A stretch of 64,000 bases of DNA from Pseudarthrobacter phenanthrenivorans (GCF_000813845.1 NZ_JWTB01000019.1:62001-126000), one strand, 5' to 3'. Positions 16,453 to 25,634 are shown, numbered from the stretch's first letter. Numbers and translations: made by a program. Notes: a model not told the origin generated them from the sequence alone.

Positions 16453-16743
16453 ATGACGAACGAGCCCAATTCGATCGACGAGAACGACCCCACCAACACG
16501 GGATCCAGCAGCACCGCCCCACTCAACGCCCAACCGGACTCCGGCAGCAAGAAGGACCCCACCGGGGTGGAGGGCGCCAACCCGGCCCTGGACGACACCG
16601 GTAACCTCAAGGCGGCGGAAACGGGGGAAGCGCCTGAGGCTCCCGAAGACCGGGAAGGCCTGGACCTCACGCCGCAGGGACTCTCGGACGAGCCTGCCAA
16701 GGAAGAGGATCCGGAGAGCCTGGCCAAGCCGGACAACAGCTGA
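16453..16743 (+). CDS. Small acidic hypothetical protein
   Basis: A 96-residue, strongly acidic, low-complexity protein rich in Asp, Glu, Asn, Pro and Ser, with no signal peptide, membrane segment or cysteine. GAGGAC precedes the ATG. It resembles small disordered proteins common in Micrococcaceae, which I can only describe by composition. It is followed 11 bp later by a strong bidirectional terminator. The function is unknown. Confidence 0.6.
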   Translation: MTNEPNSIDENDPTNTGSSSTAPLNAQPDSGSKKDPTGVEGANPALDDTGNLKAAETGEAPEAPEDREGLDLTPQGLSDEPAKEEDPESLAKPDNS

Positions 16744-16754
16744 CGCCCCCGCGC

Positions 16755-16802
16755 AAAAGTACGACGCCGGCACTCACCCGAGTGCCGGCGTCGTACTTTT
16801 TT
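16755..16802. terminator. Bidirectional terminator at the left edge of the sugar-acid cluster
   Basis: Perfect 20-bp arms (16755-16774 and 16781-16800) close on a 6-nt loop, with A and T runs on both sides. It can terminate the small acidic gene (+) and the xylX-type gene (-). It is almost the same sequence as the hairpin at 23400-23446, and the differences are compensated in the stem. Confidence 0.88.
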
Positions 16803-16811
16803 GTGTGGCGG

Positions 16812-18008
16812 CTACGCCCTTGCTTCCTGCCCTTGCCGGGACAGGTAGTCGAAGAGCCGGCGCAGGCCGAAGGTCCATTCCGGCAGTTCCTCGCAGGGAC
16901 CCACCCGGTTCACCAGGGCGCCCAGGTGGCGGCTGCGGATGGTCACCAGGTCGCCGTGCTTGTGGGTGAAGCCCTGTCCCGGCTGGTCCCGGTCCTGGGT
17001 TGGCGCGAACAGGGTACCGGTGAACAGCGCGAACCCGTCGGGATACTGGTGATGCTTACCGTGCGTGGCGGCCACCAGTTCCTCGAAGGGCCTGCTGATC
17101 CGGGAAACGCTGTTGCGGCCTTCCAGCAGGTATCCTTCCGGGCCTTCCACGCGGAGCAGGATCTCCTCCGTCCGCAGGGTTTCCAGGGTGAAGCCGGCGT
17201 CGAAGAGCCGGATGAGCGGGCCCAGGGCACTGGAGGCGTTGTTGTCCTTGGCCTTGCCCAGCAGCAGGGCACTGCGCCCTTCGACGTCGCGGAGGTTCAC
17301 GTCATTGCCCAGCGTCGCCCCCACCACGCGGCCCTGGGAAGTGGCGATGAGCACCAGCTCCGGCTCAGGGTTGTTCCAGGAGGAAAACTCGGGGATGCCG
17401 ATGCCCGCGCCCAGCCCCACGGAGGACAGCACGGGCGCCTTGGTGAAGACCTCGGGGTCCGGGCCGATGCCCACCTCAAGGTACTGCGACCACAGCCCCT
17501 CCTGGATCAGGATGCGCTTGGCCTCCGCGGCCTCGGCCGATCCGGGCCGCAGGGCGGCGATGCTGCCGCCCAGGGCCCGGCCAACCAGCTCCCGGATGTC
17601 GGCTGCACGGGTGGCGTCGCCTGCGCACCGCTCCTCGATCACCCGTTCCACCATGCTGTCCACGAACGTCACTCCGCAGGCCTTGATGACCTGCAGGTCA
17701 ACGGGCGCCAGGAGCCGGGGCCGCGCCGCGTCCCCGGCGAGGGAGGCCTGCACAACGTCGGCGGTGGCCCAGCGGCGTTCCGCCACGTCGTGATCGGTGA
17801 GGGCGGACCGGACGGCCGCGGCAGGGTCCGGCAGCTCGAGCAGTTCCGCGACTGTTGCCGCCAGCCGGCTGAGGTCGTAAATATCCGGTCCGCTGACCGC
17901 CACCACGCGGGGGCCAGCGCTGTCCACGTCCCAGATCCGGCCGATCAGCATCGCCTGGTCCGCATCCTCGGGAAGGACGCTCTGTGCCTCCTTGGAAAGC
18001 CGAGTCAC
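16812..18008 (-). CDS. xylX: 2-keto-3-deoxy-pentonate dehydratase (FAH family, XylX-like)
   Basis: Expected reaction: 2-keto-3-deoxy-D-pentonate to 2-oxoglutarate semialdehyde, the second dehydration of the Weimberg pathway. The 398-residue product matches from memory the Caulobacter XylX text over most of its length: LAPVDLQVIKACGVTF, WSQYLEVGIGPDPEVFTKAP, DVNLRDVEGRSALLLGKA, HQYPDGFALFTGTLFAP and DRDQPGQGFTHKHGD. The fumarylacetoacetate-hydrolase fold binds a divalent metal. The GTG start overlaps the stop of the upstream aldehyde dehydrogenase by 4 bp, so it is the last gene of a tightly coupled operon. A terminator follows. The stereochemistry of the real substrate is inferred from the neighbours. 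Confidence 0.85.
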   Translation of the reverse strand: MTRLSKEAQSVLPEDADQAMLIGRIWDVDSAGPRVVAVSGPDIYDLSRLAATVAELLELPDPAAAVRSALTDHDVAERRWATADVVQASLAGDAARPRLLAPVDLQVIKACGVTFVDSMVERVIEERCAGDATRAADIRELVGRALGGSIAALRPGSAEAAEAKRILIQEGLWSQYLEVGIGPDPEVFTKAPVLSSVGLGAGIGIPEFSSWNNPEPELVLIATSQGRVVGATLGNDVNLRDVEGRSALLLGKAKDNNASSALGPLIRLFDAGFTLETLRTEEILLRVEGPEGYLLEGRNSVSRISRPFEELVAATHGKHHQYPDGFALFTGTLFAPTQDRDQPGQGFTHKHGDLVTIRSRHLGALVNRVGPCEELPEWTFGLRRLFDYLSRQGQEARA

Positions 18009-19513
18009 CGGAGCTCCTCCTTCGCGGCATCCGCCGGGCGCTGCCAGACGCCGTCGATCCGTTGGGGAACCCGCCACGGATTGCTGTCCTGCAGGGGCTC
18101 GGGCAGCCGTGCCGCGGGGAATGACTGGTACGCCACGGGCCGCAGGAAGCGGCGGATGGCCGCCGTGCCCACTGACGTGGTGTTGGACGTGGTGGCCGGG
18201 TAGGGGCCGCCGTGATGCTGGGCGTAGCTGACCGTGACGCCGGTGGGCCAGCCGTTCCACAGGACCCTGCCGCTGATGTCGGCCAGGCGGCCCGCGAGCG
18301 CGGAGACGTCGTCGTCCTCCTCGGCCTGGAGGGTTGTGGTCAGCTGGCCTTCCAGCAGCCCGGCCAGTCCGGGAAGCTCCGCCTGGTCCTGGTACTCCAC
18401 CAGCAGGCTGGCGGGACCGAACATCTCCTGCCGGAGCAGGCCGGGATTCGTCCTGACCGCATCCGCGGTGGTGCGCAGGACGGTAGGGGCCGGCTCGTCG
18501 GCGAAGTCTCCCTGCACCAGGACGTCCACGCCGTCGCTGCCGCTGAGCCGGCCGACGGCATCGGCGTAGCCCGCATGCAGGCGGTCGCTGAGGAGCCTGG
18601 CGGGAGCGAAGCCCGCCAGCGCGTCCTGGAGCTGCGTGCGGACGGCGTCGCCGTGGCCGGCGGGAACAAACAGCAGCCCGGGCTTGGTGCAGAACTGGCC
18701 CATGCCGAGGGTGAAGGAGGCTGCGTAGCCTTCGAGGATGCCGGCACCCCGGGCCGTCCAGGCCGCGGGCGTGACAAAGACGGCGTTGATGCCGCCCAGC
18801 TCGCCGAAGAACGGGATGGGCTCGGGACGGGCGGCAATCCGGTCCAGCAGGGCCCGGCCGCCGGCCGTGGAGCCGGTGAAGCCGATGGCTTTGACCAGGG
18901 GATGGTCCACCAGCGCCTCCCCCGCCTGCCGCCCGGTCACCAGGGAGAACAGGCCCGACGGCGCCCCGGCGGCATCGAGCGCATCGGTCACCACCCGGGC
19001 GGTGCGGTACGCCAGGTCCCGGTGCGCGTCATGCGCCTTGTGCACCACCGCGCAGCCTGCGGCCAGGGCCGACGCGCTGTCCCCGCCCATCACGCTGAAC
19101 GCAAAGGGGAAGTTGGAGGCGCCAAAGACGCCTACGACGCCGAGCGGCACGTTGTACCGCCGGAGGTCCGGCCTCGGGCCCATGCCCCAGGCGGGGTCCT
19201 CATGGTCGATCGTGGCGTCGAAGTGCTCACCGCTGCGGATCTCCTGCGCGAAGAGCCGCAGCTGGAACACGGTGCGCTTGAGTTCGCCTTCAAGCCTGGC
19301 TGTTCCGAGGTGCGTTTCCCGCACGGCCGTTTCCACGAGTCCGTCCGCGTCCTGGACCAGTCCGGCCGCGATGGCCTCCAGCCAGCGTGCACGGGCAGCA
19401 GGAGCCACCTGCCGGGCCGCCTCGAACGCGGAGGCAGCGGCGTCGACGGCGGCGTTCAGTTCCGCCGTCGTAGCGGGAGGGGCGGTGGCTGCAGTTTGCG
19501 TTGCGTGGCTCAT
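18005..19513 (-). CDS. 2-oxoglutarate-semialdehyde dehydrogenase (ALDH superfamily)
   Basis: Expected to oxidise 2-oxoglutarate semialdehyde to 2-oxoglutarate with NAD(P)+. The 502-residue protein has the ALDH scaffold: [17 protein letters not shown] (substrate/cofactor loop), [25 protein letters not shown] (NAD ring), [12 protein letters not shown] with the general-base Glu, and [12 protein letters not shown] with the catalytic Cys. These forms are typical of the KGSADH type III / NADP aldehyde dehydrogenase group found with sugar-acid dehydratases. Both ends overlap neighbours by 4 bp (ATGA-type junctions), so the three genes are translated together. It replaces an aldolase route and feeds carbon straight into the TCA cycle. 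Confidence 0.85.
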   Translation of the reverse strand: MSHATQTAATAPPATTAELNAAVDAAASAFEAARQVAPAARARWLEAIAAGLVQDADGLVETAVRETHLGTARLEGELKRTVFQLRLFAQEIRSGEHFDATIDHEDPAWGMGPRPDLRRYNVPLGVVGVFGASNFPFAFSVMGGDSASALAAGCAVVHKAHDAHRDLAYRTARVVTDALDAAGAPSGLFSLVTGRQAGEALVDHPLVKAIGFTGSTAGGRALLDRIAARPEPIPFFGELGGINAVFVTPAAWTARGAGILEGYAASFTLGMGQFCTKPGLLFVPAGHGDAVRTQLQDALAGFAPARLLSDRLHAGYADAVGRLSGSDGVDVLVQGDFADEPAPTVLRTTADAVRTNPGLLRQEMFGPASLLVEYQDQAELPGLAGLLEGQLTTTLQAEEDDDVSALAGRLADISGRVLWNGWPTGVTVSYAQHHGGPYPATTSNTTSVGTAAIRRFLRPVAYQSFPAARLPEPLQDSNPWRVPQRIDGVWQRPADAAKEELR

Positions 19514-20889
19514 CGGCTTGCTCCGGCATGGCTCGGTGCTGCGGCGGGGCGTGCGGCTCCGGCAGGATGTGAGCCTCCGGTGACGGCGGCGCGGCCGCCC
19601 ACTTCCTGCCAGCCCTGCCCGTTGGGGAACTCCCAGCGGATCCGGGATGCGCTGAGCATCTCCGCGCCGGTGCCCGGCAGCCGGGGTGCGGCATAGCGGC
19701 CACCGGTGATGCGTACCGGCTCGGCGAAGTGTTCGTGGAGGTGGTCCACGAATTCGATCATGCGGTTGTCCTGGCTGCGGCCCACCACGGCGTAGTCGAA
19801 GAAGGAGAAGTGCTGGACCAGTTCGCACAGCCCCACTCCCCCCGCGTGCGGGCATACGGGGACCCCGAACTTGGCGGCCAGCAGCAGGATGGCAATGTTC
19901 TCATTGACGCCGGCCACGCGGGTGGAGTCCAGCTGCAGCACGTCGATGGCACCGGCCTGCAGGAGCTGCTTGAAGACAATCCGGCTGGCCACGGCCTCGC
20001 CGGTGGCGACCCGTACGGGCGCGACCCCTCTGCGGATGTCGGCGTGGCCCAGGATGTCGTCGGTGCTGGTGGGTTCCTCGATCCAGTAGGGATCGAACTC
20101 TGCCAGCTGGTTGACCCATTCGATGGCCTCGGAAACCTCCCAGCGCTGGTTGGCATCGATGGCAATGGGGAGGCTGCCCACGGCGTCCCGCGCCAGGGCC
20201 ATGCGGCGGCGGTCATCGTCGATGGACCCGCCCACCTTAAGCTTGATCATGGAGAAGCCGTCAGCCGCGGCCTCCTTGCTCAGCCGCACGAGTTTTTCGT
20301 CGCTGTAGCCGAGCCACCCGGGCGAGGTGGTGTAGGCGGGGAAACCGTCGGCCTTGAGCGCGGCGATGCGTTCGGCCTTGCCCTCCTGGCCGGCCCGGAG
20401 GATCTCAAGGGCTTCTTCGGGGCTGAGGGCGTCCCGGATATGGGTGAAATCAACCACGCTGACCAGCTCTTCAGGGCTCATTTCGCTGAGCAGGAGCCAG
20501 AGCGGCTTGTTCTCCCGGCGGGCACGGATGTCCCAGAGGGCACTGACCAGGGCACCGCAGGCCATCTGCGTCACGCCCTTTTCGGGTCCGAGCCAGCGCA
20601 GCTGGGAGTCGTGGATGAGGAGCCGGGACGCCGCGCCCAGGTCATAGATCAGTTCAACGATGTCACGGCCCACCAGCAGCCGGGCGTAGGCGTCGATGGC
20701 CGCGGCAAGGATTTCGTTGCCCCGGCCGCAACTGAAGACGAAGCCGTGGCCCTCGTCCCCCGCATCGGTGCGGATGACGACGTAGGCGGCGGAGTAATCG
20801 GGGTCAACGTTGACCGCATCTGACCCGTCAAGTTCCAAGGATGTGGGAAAGCGGACGTCCTGGGTGTTGATGGACGTGATGGTAGGCAT
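19510..20889 (-). CDS. L-fuconate dehydratase-like enolase-superfamily enzyme
   Basis: Expected to dehydrate a sugar acid to the 2-keto-3-deoxy acid with Mg2+. The N-terminus ([19 protein letters not shown], then [10 protein letters not shown]) and the barrel motifs TIKLKVGG-type (here [13 protein letters not shown]), [33 protein letters not shown], and [15 protein letters not shown] are those of L-fuconate dehydratase (FucD). L-fuconate and D-arabinonate share C2-C4 stereochemistry, so either may be the natural substrate. At 459 residues it has an extra Ala/Pro-rich C-terminal tail of about 28 residues. It is the first gene of the operon. GntR-type half sites lie 48-75 bp upstream of its ATG. 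Confidence 0.83.
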   Translation of the reverse strand: MPTITSINTQDVRFPTSLELDGSDAVNVDPDYSAAYVVIRTDAGDEGHGFVFSCGRGNEILAAAIDAYARLLVGRDIVELIYDLGAASRLLIHDSQLRWLGPEKGVTQMACGALVSALWDIRARRENKPLWLLLSEMSPEELVSVVDFTHIRDALSPEEALEILRAGQEGKAERIAALKADGFPAYTTSPGWLGYSDEKLVRLSKEAAADGFSMIKLKVGGSIDDDRRRMALARDAVGSLPIAIDANQRWEVSEAIEWVNQLAEFDPYWIEEPTSTDDILGHADIRRGVAPVRVATGEAVASRIVFKQLLQAGAIDVLQLDSTRVAGVNENIAILLLAAKFGVPVCPHAGGVGLCELVQHFSFFDYAVVGRSQDNRMIEFVDHLHEHFAEPVRITGGRYAAPRLPGTGAEMLSASRIRWEFPNGQGWQEVGGRAAVTGGSHPAGAARPAAAPSHAGASR

Positions 20890-20936
20890 GGATCTCAACT
20901 TTCGAGGGCAGGACTGGAAGGGGAAAGAACTCGATT

Positions 20937-20964
20937 CCTATACGAATTTCTAAAATCATATAGG
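20937..20964. promoter_or_regulatory. Candidate GntR operator at the dehydratase promoter
   Basis: CCTATACGA (20937-20945) and TCATATAGG (20956-20964) form an inverted pair with a 10-nt gap. The same half site, CCTATA(C/T)GA, occurs twice between gntR and the MFS gene. The FadR/FCD regulator encoded next door is the natural candidate to bind. Confidence 0.65.
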
Positions 20965-21002
20965 TTATGTGACCCACGTCAAGGCCTTCAGCGTCCGCCG
21001 GA

Positions 21003-21035
21003 AACGCGAAAGCCCCGACCGCAGGGGCCGGGGCT
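21003..21035 (-). terminator. Terminator of the gntR gene
   Basis: An AGCCCCG/CGGGGCT stem, extended by ACC/GGT-type pairs, lies 15 bp after the gntR stop. On the minus strand it runs into CTTTCGCGTTT, a modest T-rich tail. Confidence 0.6.
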
Positions 21036-21049
21036 CGATTCCGGGCAAG

Positions 21050-21868
21050 CTAGGTAACGATCCGCCTGCGGGGTGGTCCATTGTCCTCCAGCGGGGCAAG
21101 TTCGCCCTTGAAGGCCTGGGCAAAACGGTCGAACGAGTTGCGGATGTGGGTAGTCATGGCCGCCTCGGCCCCTTCGGGATCGCAGGCCTCAATCGCCACC
21201 CGCACGGCGGTGTGCTCGGCCACTGTAATGGCACCGTCCACGTCCGCGGGATACAGCCGGAAGGTGTGGAGGTGGCAGTGGGTCTGGGCAAAGGCATGCC
21301 GGACCACGGGATTGCCGGAGGCCGCGAGGATGGTGTCGTGGAAGCGGGCGTCATGGGCCACCAGGTCCTGGCGCAGGTCCTTGCTCCGCTTCATCGTTTC
21401 GCGGAAGCCGCCCAGTTCCTTCTCGAGCGCGGCTGCCGGATTGGCGAGGCGGTCCACAGCGGCTGCCCTGGCCGCCCAGGGTTCCACGAGGAGCCGGAAC
21501 TCAAAGAGCGAGCGCAGCTCCGGCAGGTCAAGCAGGGGCGTGGTGCTGTAGCCCCGCCCGGGGTTGTAGACCACCAGGTTGTCGCCTTCAAGCCGCTGCA
21601 GCACCTCCCGGACGGGCGTCTGCGAAACCCCCAGGCTGCGCGCCACGGCGTCGATGTTGATCCTGGTACCGGGCGCAATTTCGCCATCCAGGATCGAGGC
21701 GCGTATGGCGGAATAGACGTCCGTGACGGCCGCCTTGCCGCGGGAGATTTCGGATGGCTGGCGTGGGGGCAAAGCGGCTACCTCTTGAACTGGGGTTGGT
21801 CTGGCGTGGACCGGCGGACTGGGCACCAGCCCCGCCGGCGCTGATAACGGGGTCCTTGGGGGAATCAT
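21050..21868 (-). CDS. GntR-family regulator, FadR/FCD subfamily
   Basis: A DNA-binding repressor (or activator) probably responding to a sugar acid. In the 272-residue product the winged helix covers about residues 46-110, with ILDGEIAPGTRINIDAVARSL and the recognition helix VSQTPVREVLQRLEG. The C-terminal FCD domain has the expected metal and ligand residues (HDARFHDTIL, then THCHLHTFR and EHTAVRVAIE). About 45 unconserved residues precede the HTH, so the true start may be further in. It is divergent from the MFS transporter and downstream of the sugar-acid operon promoter. Repeated CCTATA(C/T)GA half sites lie at both promoters. Confidence 0.88.
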   Translation of the reverse strand: MIPPRTPLSAPAGLVPSPPVHARPTPVQEVAALPPRQPSEISRGKAAVTDVYSAIRASILDGEIAPGTRINIDAVARSLGVSQTPVREVLQRLEGDNLVVYNPGRGYSTTPLLDLPELRSLFEFRLLVEPWAARAAAVDRLANPAAALEKELGGFRETMKRSKDLRQDLVAHDARFHDTILAASGNPVVRHAFAQTHCHLHTFRLYPADVDGAITVAEHTAVRVAIEACDPEGAEAAMTTHIRNSFDRFAQAFKGELAPLEDNGPPRRRIVT

Positions 21869-21933
21869 AAGCCACCCGGCACCGCGGGCCCTTCGAAGTA
21901 TTTTTCCAGGGGCACTTGATCCGGATCACAATA

Positions 21934-21962
21934 TCTATATGATTAAGCAGATTCCTATACGA
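21934..21962. promoter_or_regulatory. Candidate GntR operator in the gntR/MFS divergent region
   Basis: TCTATATGA (21934-21942) and CCTATACGA (21954-21962) are direct repeats 20 bp apart. They match the half sites at 20937-20964. The second overlaps a TATACG box that could serve as a -10 for the MFS gene. Confidence 0.6.
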
Positions 21963-22045
21963 TTTTGGCGCTGACATCTTCCGCGCCTCCCCCTCCCACC
22001 CGTGCTCCCCGCACCCGAAGCCATGTATACGTCGAAGGAGACCGC

Positions 22046-23377
22046 ATGACTACGCTCGGAAGTAAGACAAGCAATGCCACCCAAGCCCGGCAGCCCCGCA
22101 TGATGACCCGCAAGCGCTGGGTCATCATCTGGCTCGCCTTCGTTGGCCTGAGCATCAACTACCTGGACCGCTCCAGCCTCAGCGTCGCCCTGCCGTTCAT
22201 GGGCAAGGACTTCGAACTCAGCGCCACCCAACAGGGGCTGATCTTTGCGGCCTTCTTTTGGGCCTACGACTTCTTCCAGCTGGCTGCCGGCTGGTATGTG
22301 GACAAGGTAGGTCCCCGCCGCTCGTTCTCGCTGGCCGCGCTGTGGTGGTCCGTATTCACCATGGTCACGGCCGCCGCCTCGAGCTTTTGGTCGCTTTTTG
22401 CGGCCCGTTTCCTCCTGGGCGTGGGCGAAAGCCCTGCCCCGAGCACCGCCGCCAAGGTGGTGGCAACATGGTTCCCGGTCCGGGAACGCGCCTTCGCCAC
22501 CAGCATCTGGGACTCCGGCTCACGCGTCGGCGCCGTCATCGCGCTGCCGATCGTCACCCTCATCGTCGCCTTCACGTCCTGGCACGCCGTCTTCATCATC
22601 ATCGGCGTGCTCGGCATCATCTGGGCCGCCGTGTGGTGGAAGTACTACCGCAGCCCGGAGGATCACGCCGGGGCCAACGCCGCAGAGGTCAGCTATATCC
22701 AGGAAGGCGGCGCCCGCGGCGCGGCCAGCGATGACGAGGGCGCCGCCAAGCTCCCGTGGCGTTCCCTGTTCAAGTACCGCACCATCCTCAGCATGATGTT
22801 CGGCTTCTTCTGCCTGAACAGCGCCATCTACTTCTTCATCACGTTCTTCCCCAGCTACCTGGTGAAGGAACGCGGCTTCGACCTGCTCAAGCTGGGCTTC
22901 TTCGGCGCCATACCCGGCATCTGCGCCGTCCTGTTCGGCTGGCTGGGCGGATACCTGGCGGACCGCGCGGTGCGCGCCGGTTCGTCGGTCAGCAAGGTCC
23001 GCAAGACGGCCATCGCCGGCGGCCTGGCCGGAGGCTCGGTCATCATGTTCGCGGCATTGGTACCCGAGGCCTGGATGGCCCTGGCCCTGCTGTCCGTCGC
23101 CTACTCCAGCCTCACGGTGGCCGCCACCGGCATATGGTCCCTGCCGGCCGACGTTGCACCCAGCTCCCGGCACGTGGGTTCCATCGGCGGGCTGCAGAAC
23201 TTCGCTTCGAACCTGGCCGGCATCTTCACGCCCATCCTGATCGGCGTGCTGGTGGACCAGACGGGCTCCTTCGTGGCACCCCTGGCCGTGATCGGCGCGA
23301 TCTCCCTCATCGGCGCCGCCAACTACCTGTTCGTCATCGGCAGGATCGAGCCGCTGAAGGTGAAGGCAGCCGCCTAG
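22046..23377 (+). CDS. MFS sugar-acid transporter (ACS family)
   Basis: A proton-coupled importer for an organic anion, most likely the sugar acid degraded by the neighbouring operon. The 443-residue protein has 12 predicted membrane helices. It begins with NYLDRSSLSVALPFM, typical of the anion:cation symporter family (glucarate, galactonate and hexuronate transporters). The first cytoplasmic loop has GWYVDKVGPRRSFS and the second GYLADRAV, the MFS motif A positions. GAAGGAG precedes the ATG at 22046; an in-frame upstream extension lacks these features. It is divergent from gntR and probably under its control. A bidirectional terminator follows. Confidence 0.85.
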   Translation: MTTLGSKTSNATQARQPRMMTRKRWVIIWLAFVGLSINYLDRSSLSVALPFMGKDFELSATQQGLIFAAFFWAYDFFQLAAGWYVDKVGPRRSFSLAALWWSVFTMVTAAASSFWSLFAARFLLGVGESPAPSTAAKVVATWFPVRERAFATSIWDSGSRVGAVIALPIVTLIVAFTSWHAVFIIIGVLGIIWAAVWWKYYRSPEDHAGANAAEVSYIQEGGARGAASDDEGAAKLPWRSLFKYRTILSMMFGFFCLNSAIYFFITFFPSYLVKERGFDLLKLGFFGAIPGICAVLFGWLGGYLADRAVRAGSSVSKVRKTAIAGGLAGGSVIMFAALVPEAWMALALLSVAYSSLTVAATGIWSLPADVAPSSRHVGSIGGLQNFASNLAGIFTPILIGVLVDQTGSFVAPLAVIGAISLIGAANYLFVIGRIEPLKVKAAA

Positions 23378-23399
23378 TTCCCTTCCCGGCATCCCCGGC

Positions 23400-23446
23400 A
23401 AAAGGACGACGCCGGCACCCGCCCAGGTGCCGGCGTCGTCCTTTTT
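23400..23446. terminator. Bidirectional terminator at the right edge of the sugar-acid cluster
   Basis: 20-bp arms (23400-23419 and 23426-23445) with a 6-nt loop and A/T runs lie between the MFS gene and the convergent pta. The core ACGACGCCGGCAC is shared with the terminator at 16755-16802, and stem changes between the two copies compensate each other. Confidence 0.88.
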
Positions 23447-23469
23447 GGCGTGCAGGGCTTGGCAGGCTC

Positions 23470-25548
23470 CTAGGAAGCCGGAGCCTGCGCCTGGATGGCC
23501 GTGATGGCCACCGTGTTCACGATGTCCTCCACCGTACAGCCGCGGGAGAGGTCGTTGACCGGCTTCCGCAGCCCCTGCAGGACCGGCCCAACGGCGACGG
23601 CACCGGAACTCTGCTGCACCGCCTTGTAGGTGTTGTTGCCGGTATTCAGGTCCGGGAAGATGAAGACCGTGGCCTGGCCTGCCACGGAGGAACCGGGCAT
23701 CTTGGACGCGGCGATGGAGGCGTCCACGGCGGCGTCGTACTGGATGGGACCTTCCACCGCGAGGTCAGGGCGGCGCCGGCGGACCAGTTCGGTGGCCTGC
23801 CGCACCTCGTCCACGGCCTCACCGGCTCCGGAGCCGCCGGTGGAGTAGGACAGCATGGCCACCCGCGGTTCCACGCCGAACTGGGCGGCGGTCTCGGCCG
23901 AGGCCAGGGCGATGTCCGCCAGCTGCTCCACGTTGGGATCCGGGTTGACGGCGCAGTCGCCGTAGACCAGCACCCGGTCCGGCATGAGCATCAGGAACAC
24001 CGACGACACGATCTTCACGCCCTCGCGCGTCTTCACGAATTCAAGGGCCGGCCGGATGGTGTGGGCGGTGGTGTGCGCGGCACCGGACACCATCCCGTCC
24101 ACCACGCCCAGCTGGACCATCATGGTGCCGAAGTAGCTCACGTCCTGCATGATCTCCAGCGCCTTGGGCAGGTCCACGCCCTTGTGCGCCCGGAGTTCGG
24201 CGTACTTCCCGGCAAACTTCATCCGCAGGTCGGAGGTGGCGGGATCGATGACGTTGATGCCGGACAGGTCGATGCCGTTGGAGGCTGCGAGTTCGCGGAC
24301 CTCGGAGTCCGGTCCCAGGAGGGTCAGGTCGCAGACGTCGCGGCGGTGCAGGATTTCGGCCGCACGCAGGATCCGGACGTCGGTTCCCTCCGGCAGGACC
24401 ACGTGGCGCCGCTGCGCCCGGGCGCGCTCGATCAGGTCATGCAGGAACCGCAGCGGGGTCATCCGCTCGGCGCGGGGCAGGTGCAGCCGCTCCACCAGTT
24501 CGGCCTCGTCCACCCGCCGGGACCACAGCCCCAGGGCCGAGGCCACCTTGCGCCGGTGCCCGGACCAGATCTCGCTGCGCACCTCGGAGACCCGCCGGGC
24601 TGTCTGGTAGGTGTCCTCGTCGGCGGCAAAGACCGGGAACGGTGCCTGGGCCAGGAGCGGGTAGATGTTGGCGTCCGGGGCCAGGCCGCCGGTGAGGATC
24701 AGCGCGGACGCCACGGGAAACTCCGGCGAGAAGGACGAGGCGAGGCAGGCCACCATCACGTCCGCCCGGTCCCCCGGCACGATCACCAGGGCGCCCTCGT
24801 CCAGCACGTTCAGGAAGTTGCCCACGTTCATGGCGGCCACCTTGATGTCCTTGACGTCGCGTTCCATGTCCGGCGTCCCGGCGATCTGCCGCACGGCCAG
24901 GGCGGCGGCCACCTCGCCGGTGGTGGGCCGGGCAATTTCCTCCAGTTCCGGCAGGATGTACACGGGGCGGCCGGAGGCCCCCGGTTTCAGGGCGGCGGCG
25001 ATGGCGTCAAGATCACCGGGGTCGGCGCGGTTGACCATGATGGCCAGCAGCGCGCACCGTTCGGCGGCGAGTTCCTTGCGTGCCACTTCGACGGCGGCCG
25101 CGGTCTCGCCCACGGTCCGCCCCTTGGCGCCCACCACGGCCACCACGGGCGTGGCAAGGTTGTTGGCCAGGCGGGCGTTGAGGTCGAATTCGACGGCGGA
25201 GTCCTGGCCCACCAGGTCTGTTCCCTCCACGATCACCACGTCGCAGTTCCGGGCGATGTCCGCGAAAATCTCCACGCAGCGGGCGTCGATTTCCGCGCGG
25301 TTCCCCTCGGCGAGCAGGGTCCGGACCTCGTCGTAGGTCAGGCCGCCGCGGCAGCGTTCGTCCTCCAGCGCGAACCGGGCCTTCGTCAGGGCCACCATCG
25401 GATCGTCCGCTGCGGCCGGGCCATGGACCACGGGCTTGAAGAAGCCGATCCTGTCCGCATGCCGGTGCAGGGTGTCCGCCAGGCCCAGGGCCACGAGGGA
25501 CTTTCCCGAGCCCGGGGTGGTTGCGCTGACGTAGATGCCTTTGGCCAT
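23470..25548 (-). CDS. pta: Phosphate acetyltransferase, long form with DRTGG domain
   Basis: Pta interconverts acetyl-CoA and acetyl phosphate and works with acetate kinase. The 692-residue long form has an N-terminal P-loop/dethiobiotin-synthetase-like domain (VSATTPGSGKSLVALGLAD), a central DRTGG domain (about residues 210-330) and the C-terminal PTA_PTB catalytic domain from about residue 370 (VVLPEGTDVRILRAAE, VSGAAHTTAHTIRPALE, MLSYSTGGSGAGEAVD). I chose the ATG at 25548 because AAGGGCGG precedes it and the P-loop follows at once; the longer open frame upstream is repeat sequence. ackA is not adjacent. The gene converges on the MFS gene with a shared terminator between. Confidence 0.95.
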   Translation of the reverse strand: MAKGIYVSATTPGSGKSLVALGLADTLHRHADRIGFFKPVVHGPAAADDPMVALTKARFALEDERCRGGLTYDEVRTLLAEGNRAEIDARCVEIFADIARNCDVVIVEGTDLVGQDSAVEFDLNARLANNLATPVVAVVGAKGRTVGETAAAVEVARKELAAERCALLAIMVNRADPGDLDAIAAALKPGASGRPVYILPELEEIARPTTGEVAAALAVRQIAGTPDMERDVKDIKVAAMNVGNFLNVLDEGALVIVPGDRADVMVACLASSFSPEFPVASALILTGGLAPDANIYPLLAQAPFPVFAADEDTYQTARRVSEVRSEIWSGHRRKVASALGLWSRRVDEAELVERLHLPRAERMTPLRFLHDLIERARAQRRHVVLPEGTDVRILRAAEILHRRDVCDLTLLGPDSEVRELAASNGIDLSGINVIDPATSDLRMKFAGKYAELRAHKGVDLPKALEIMQDVSYFGTMMVQLGVVDGMVSGAAHTTAHTIRPALEFVKTREGVKIVSSVFLMLMPDRVLVYGDCAVNPDPNVEQLADIALASAETAAQFGVEPRVAMLSYSTGGSGAGEAVDEVRQATELVRRRRPDLAVEGPIQYDAAVDASIAASKMPGSSVAGQATVFIFPDLNTGNNTYKAVQQSSGAVAVGPVLQGLRKPVNDLSRGCTVEDIVNTVAITAIQAQAPAS

Positions 25549-25634
25549 GGTCCGCCCTTTGCTGTTCTTGCTGGTGCCGGTCCCCCCATCCTTGCACTTC
25601 GATCCGCGCGCGTGGCACCTCATCCCGCGTCGAC

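Noticed and set aside
16812..20889. Assignment of the sugar-acid operon to D-xylose breakdown
   Set aside because: The first dehydratase is of the FucD (enolase) type and not the IlvD/EDD type used for D-xylonate, and no xylose dehydrogenase or lactonase gene is present.
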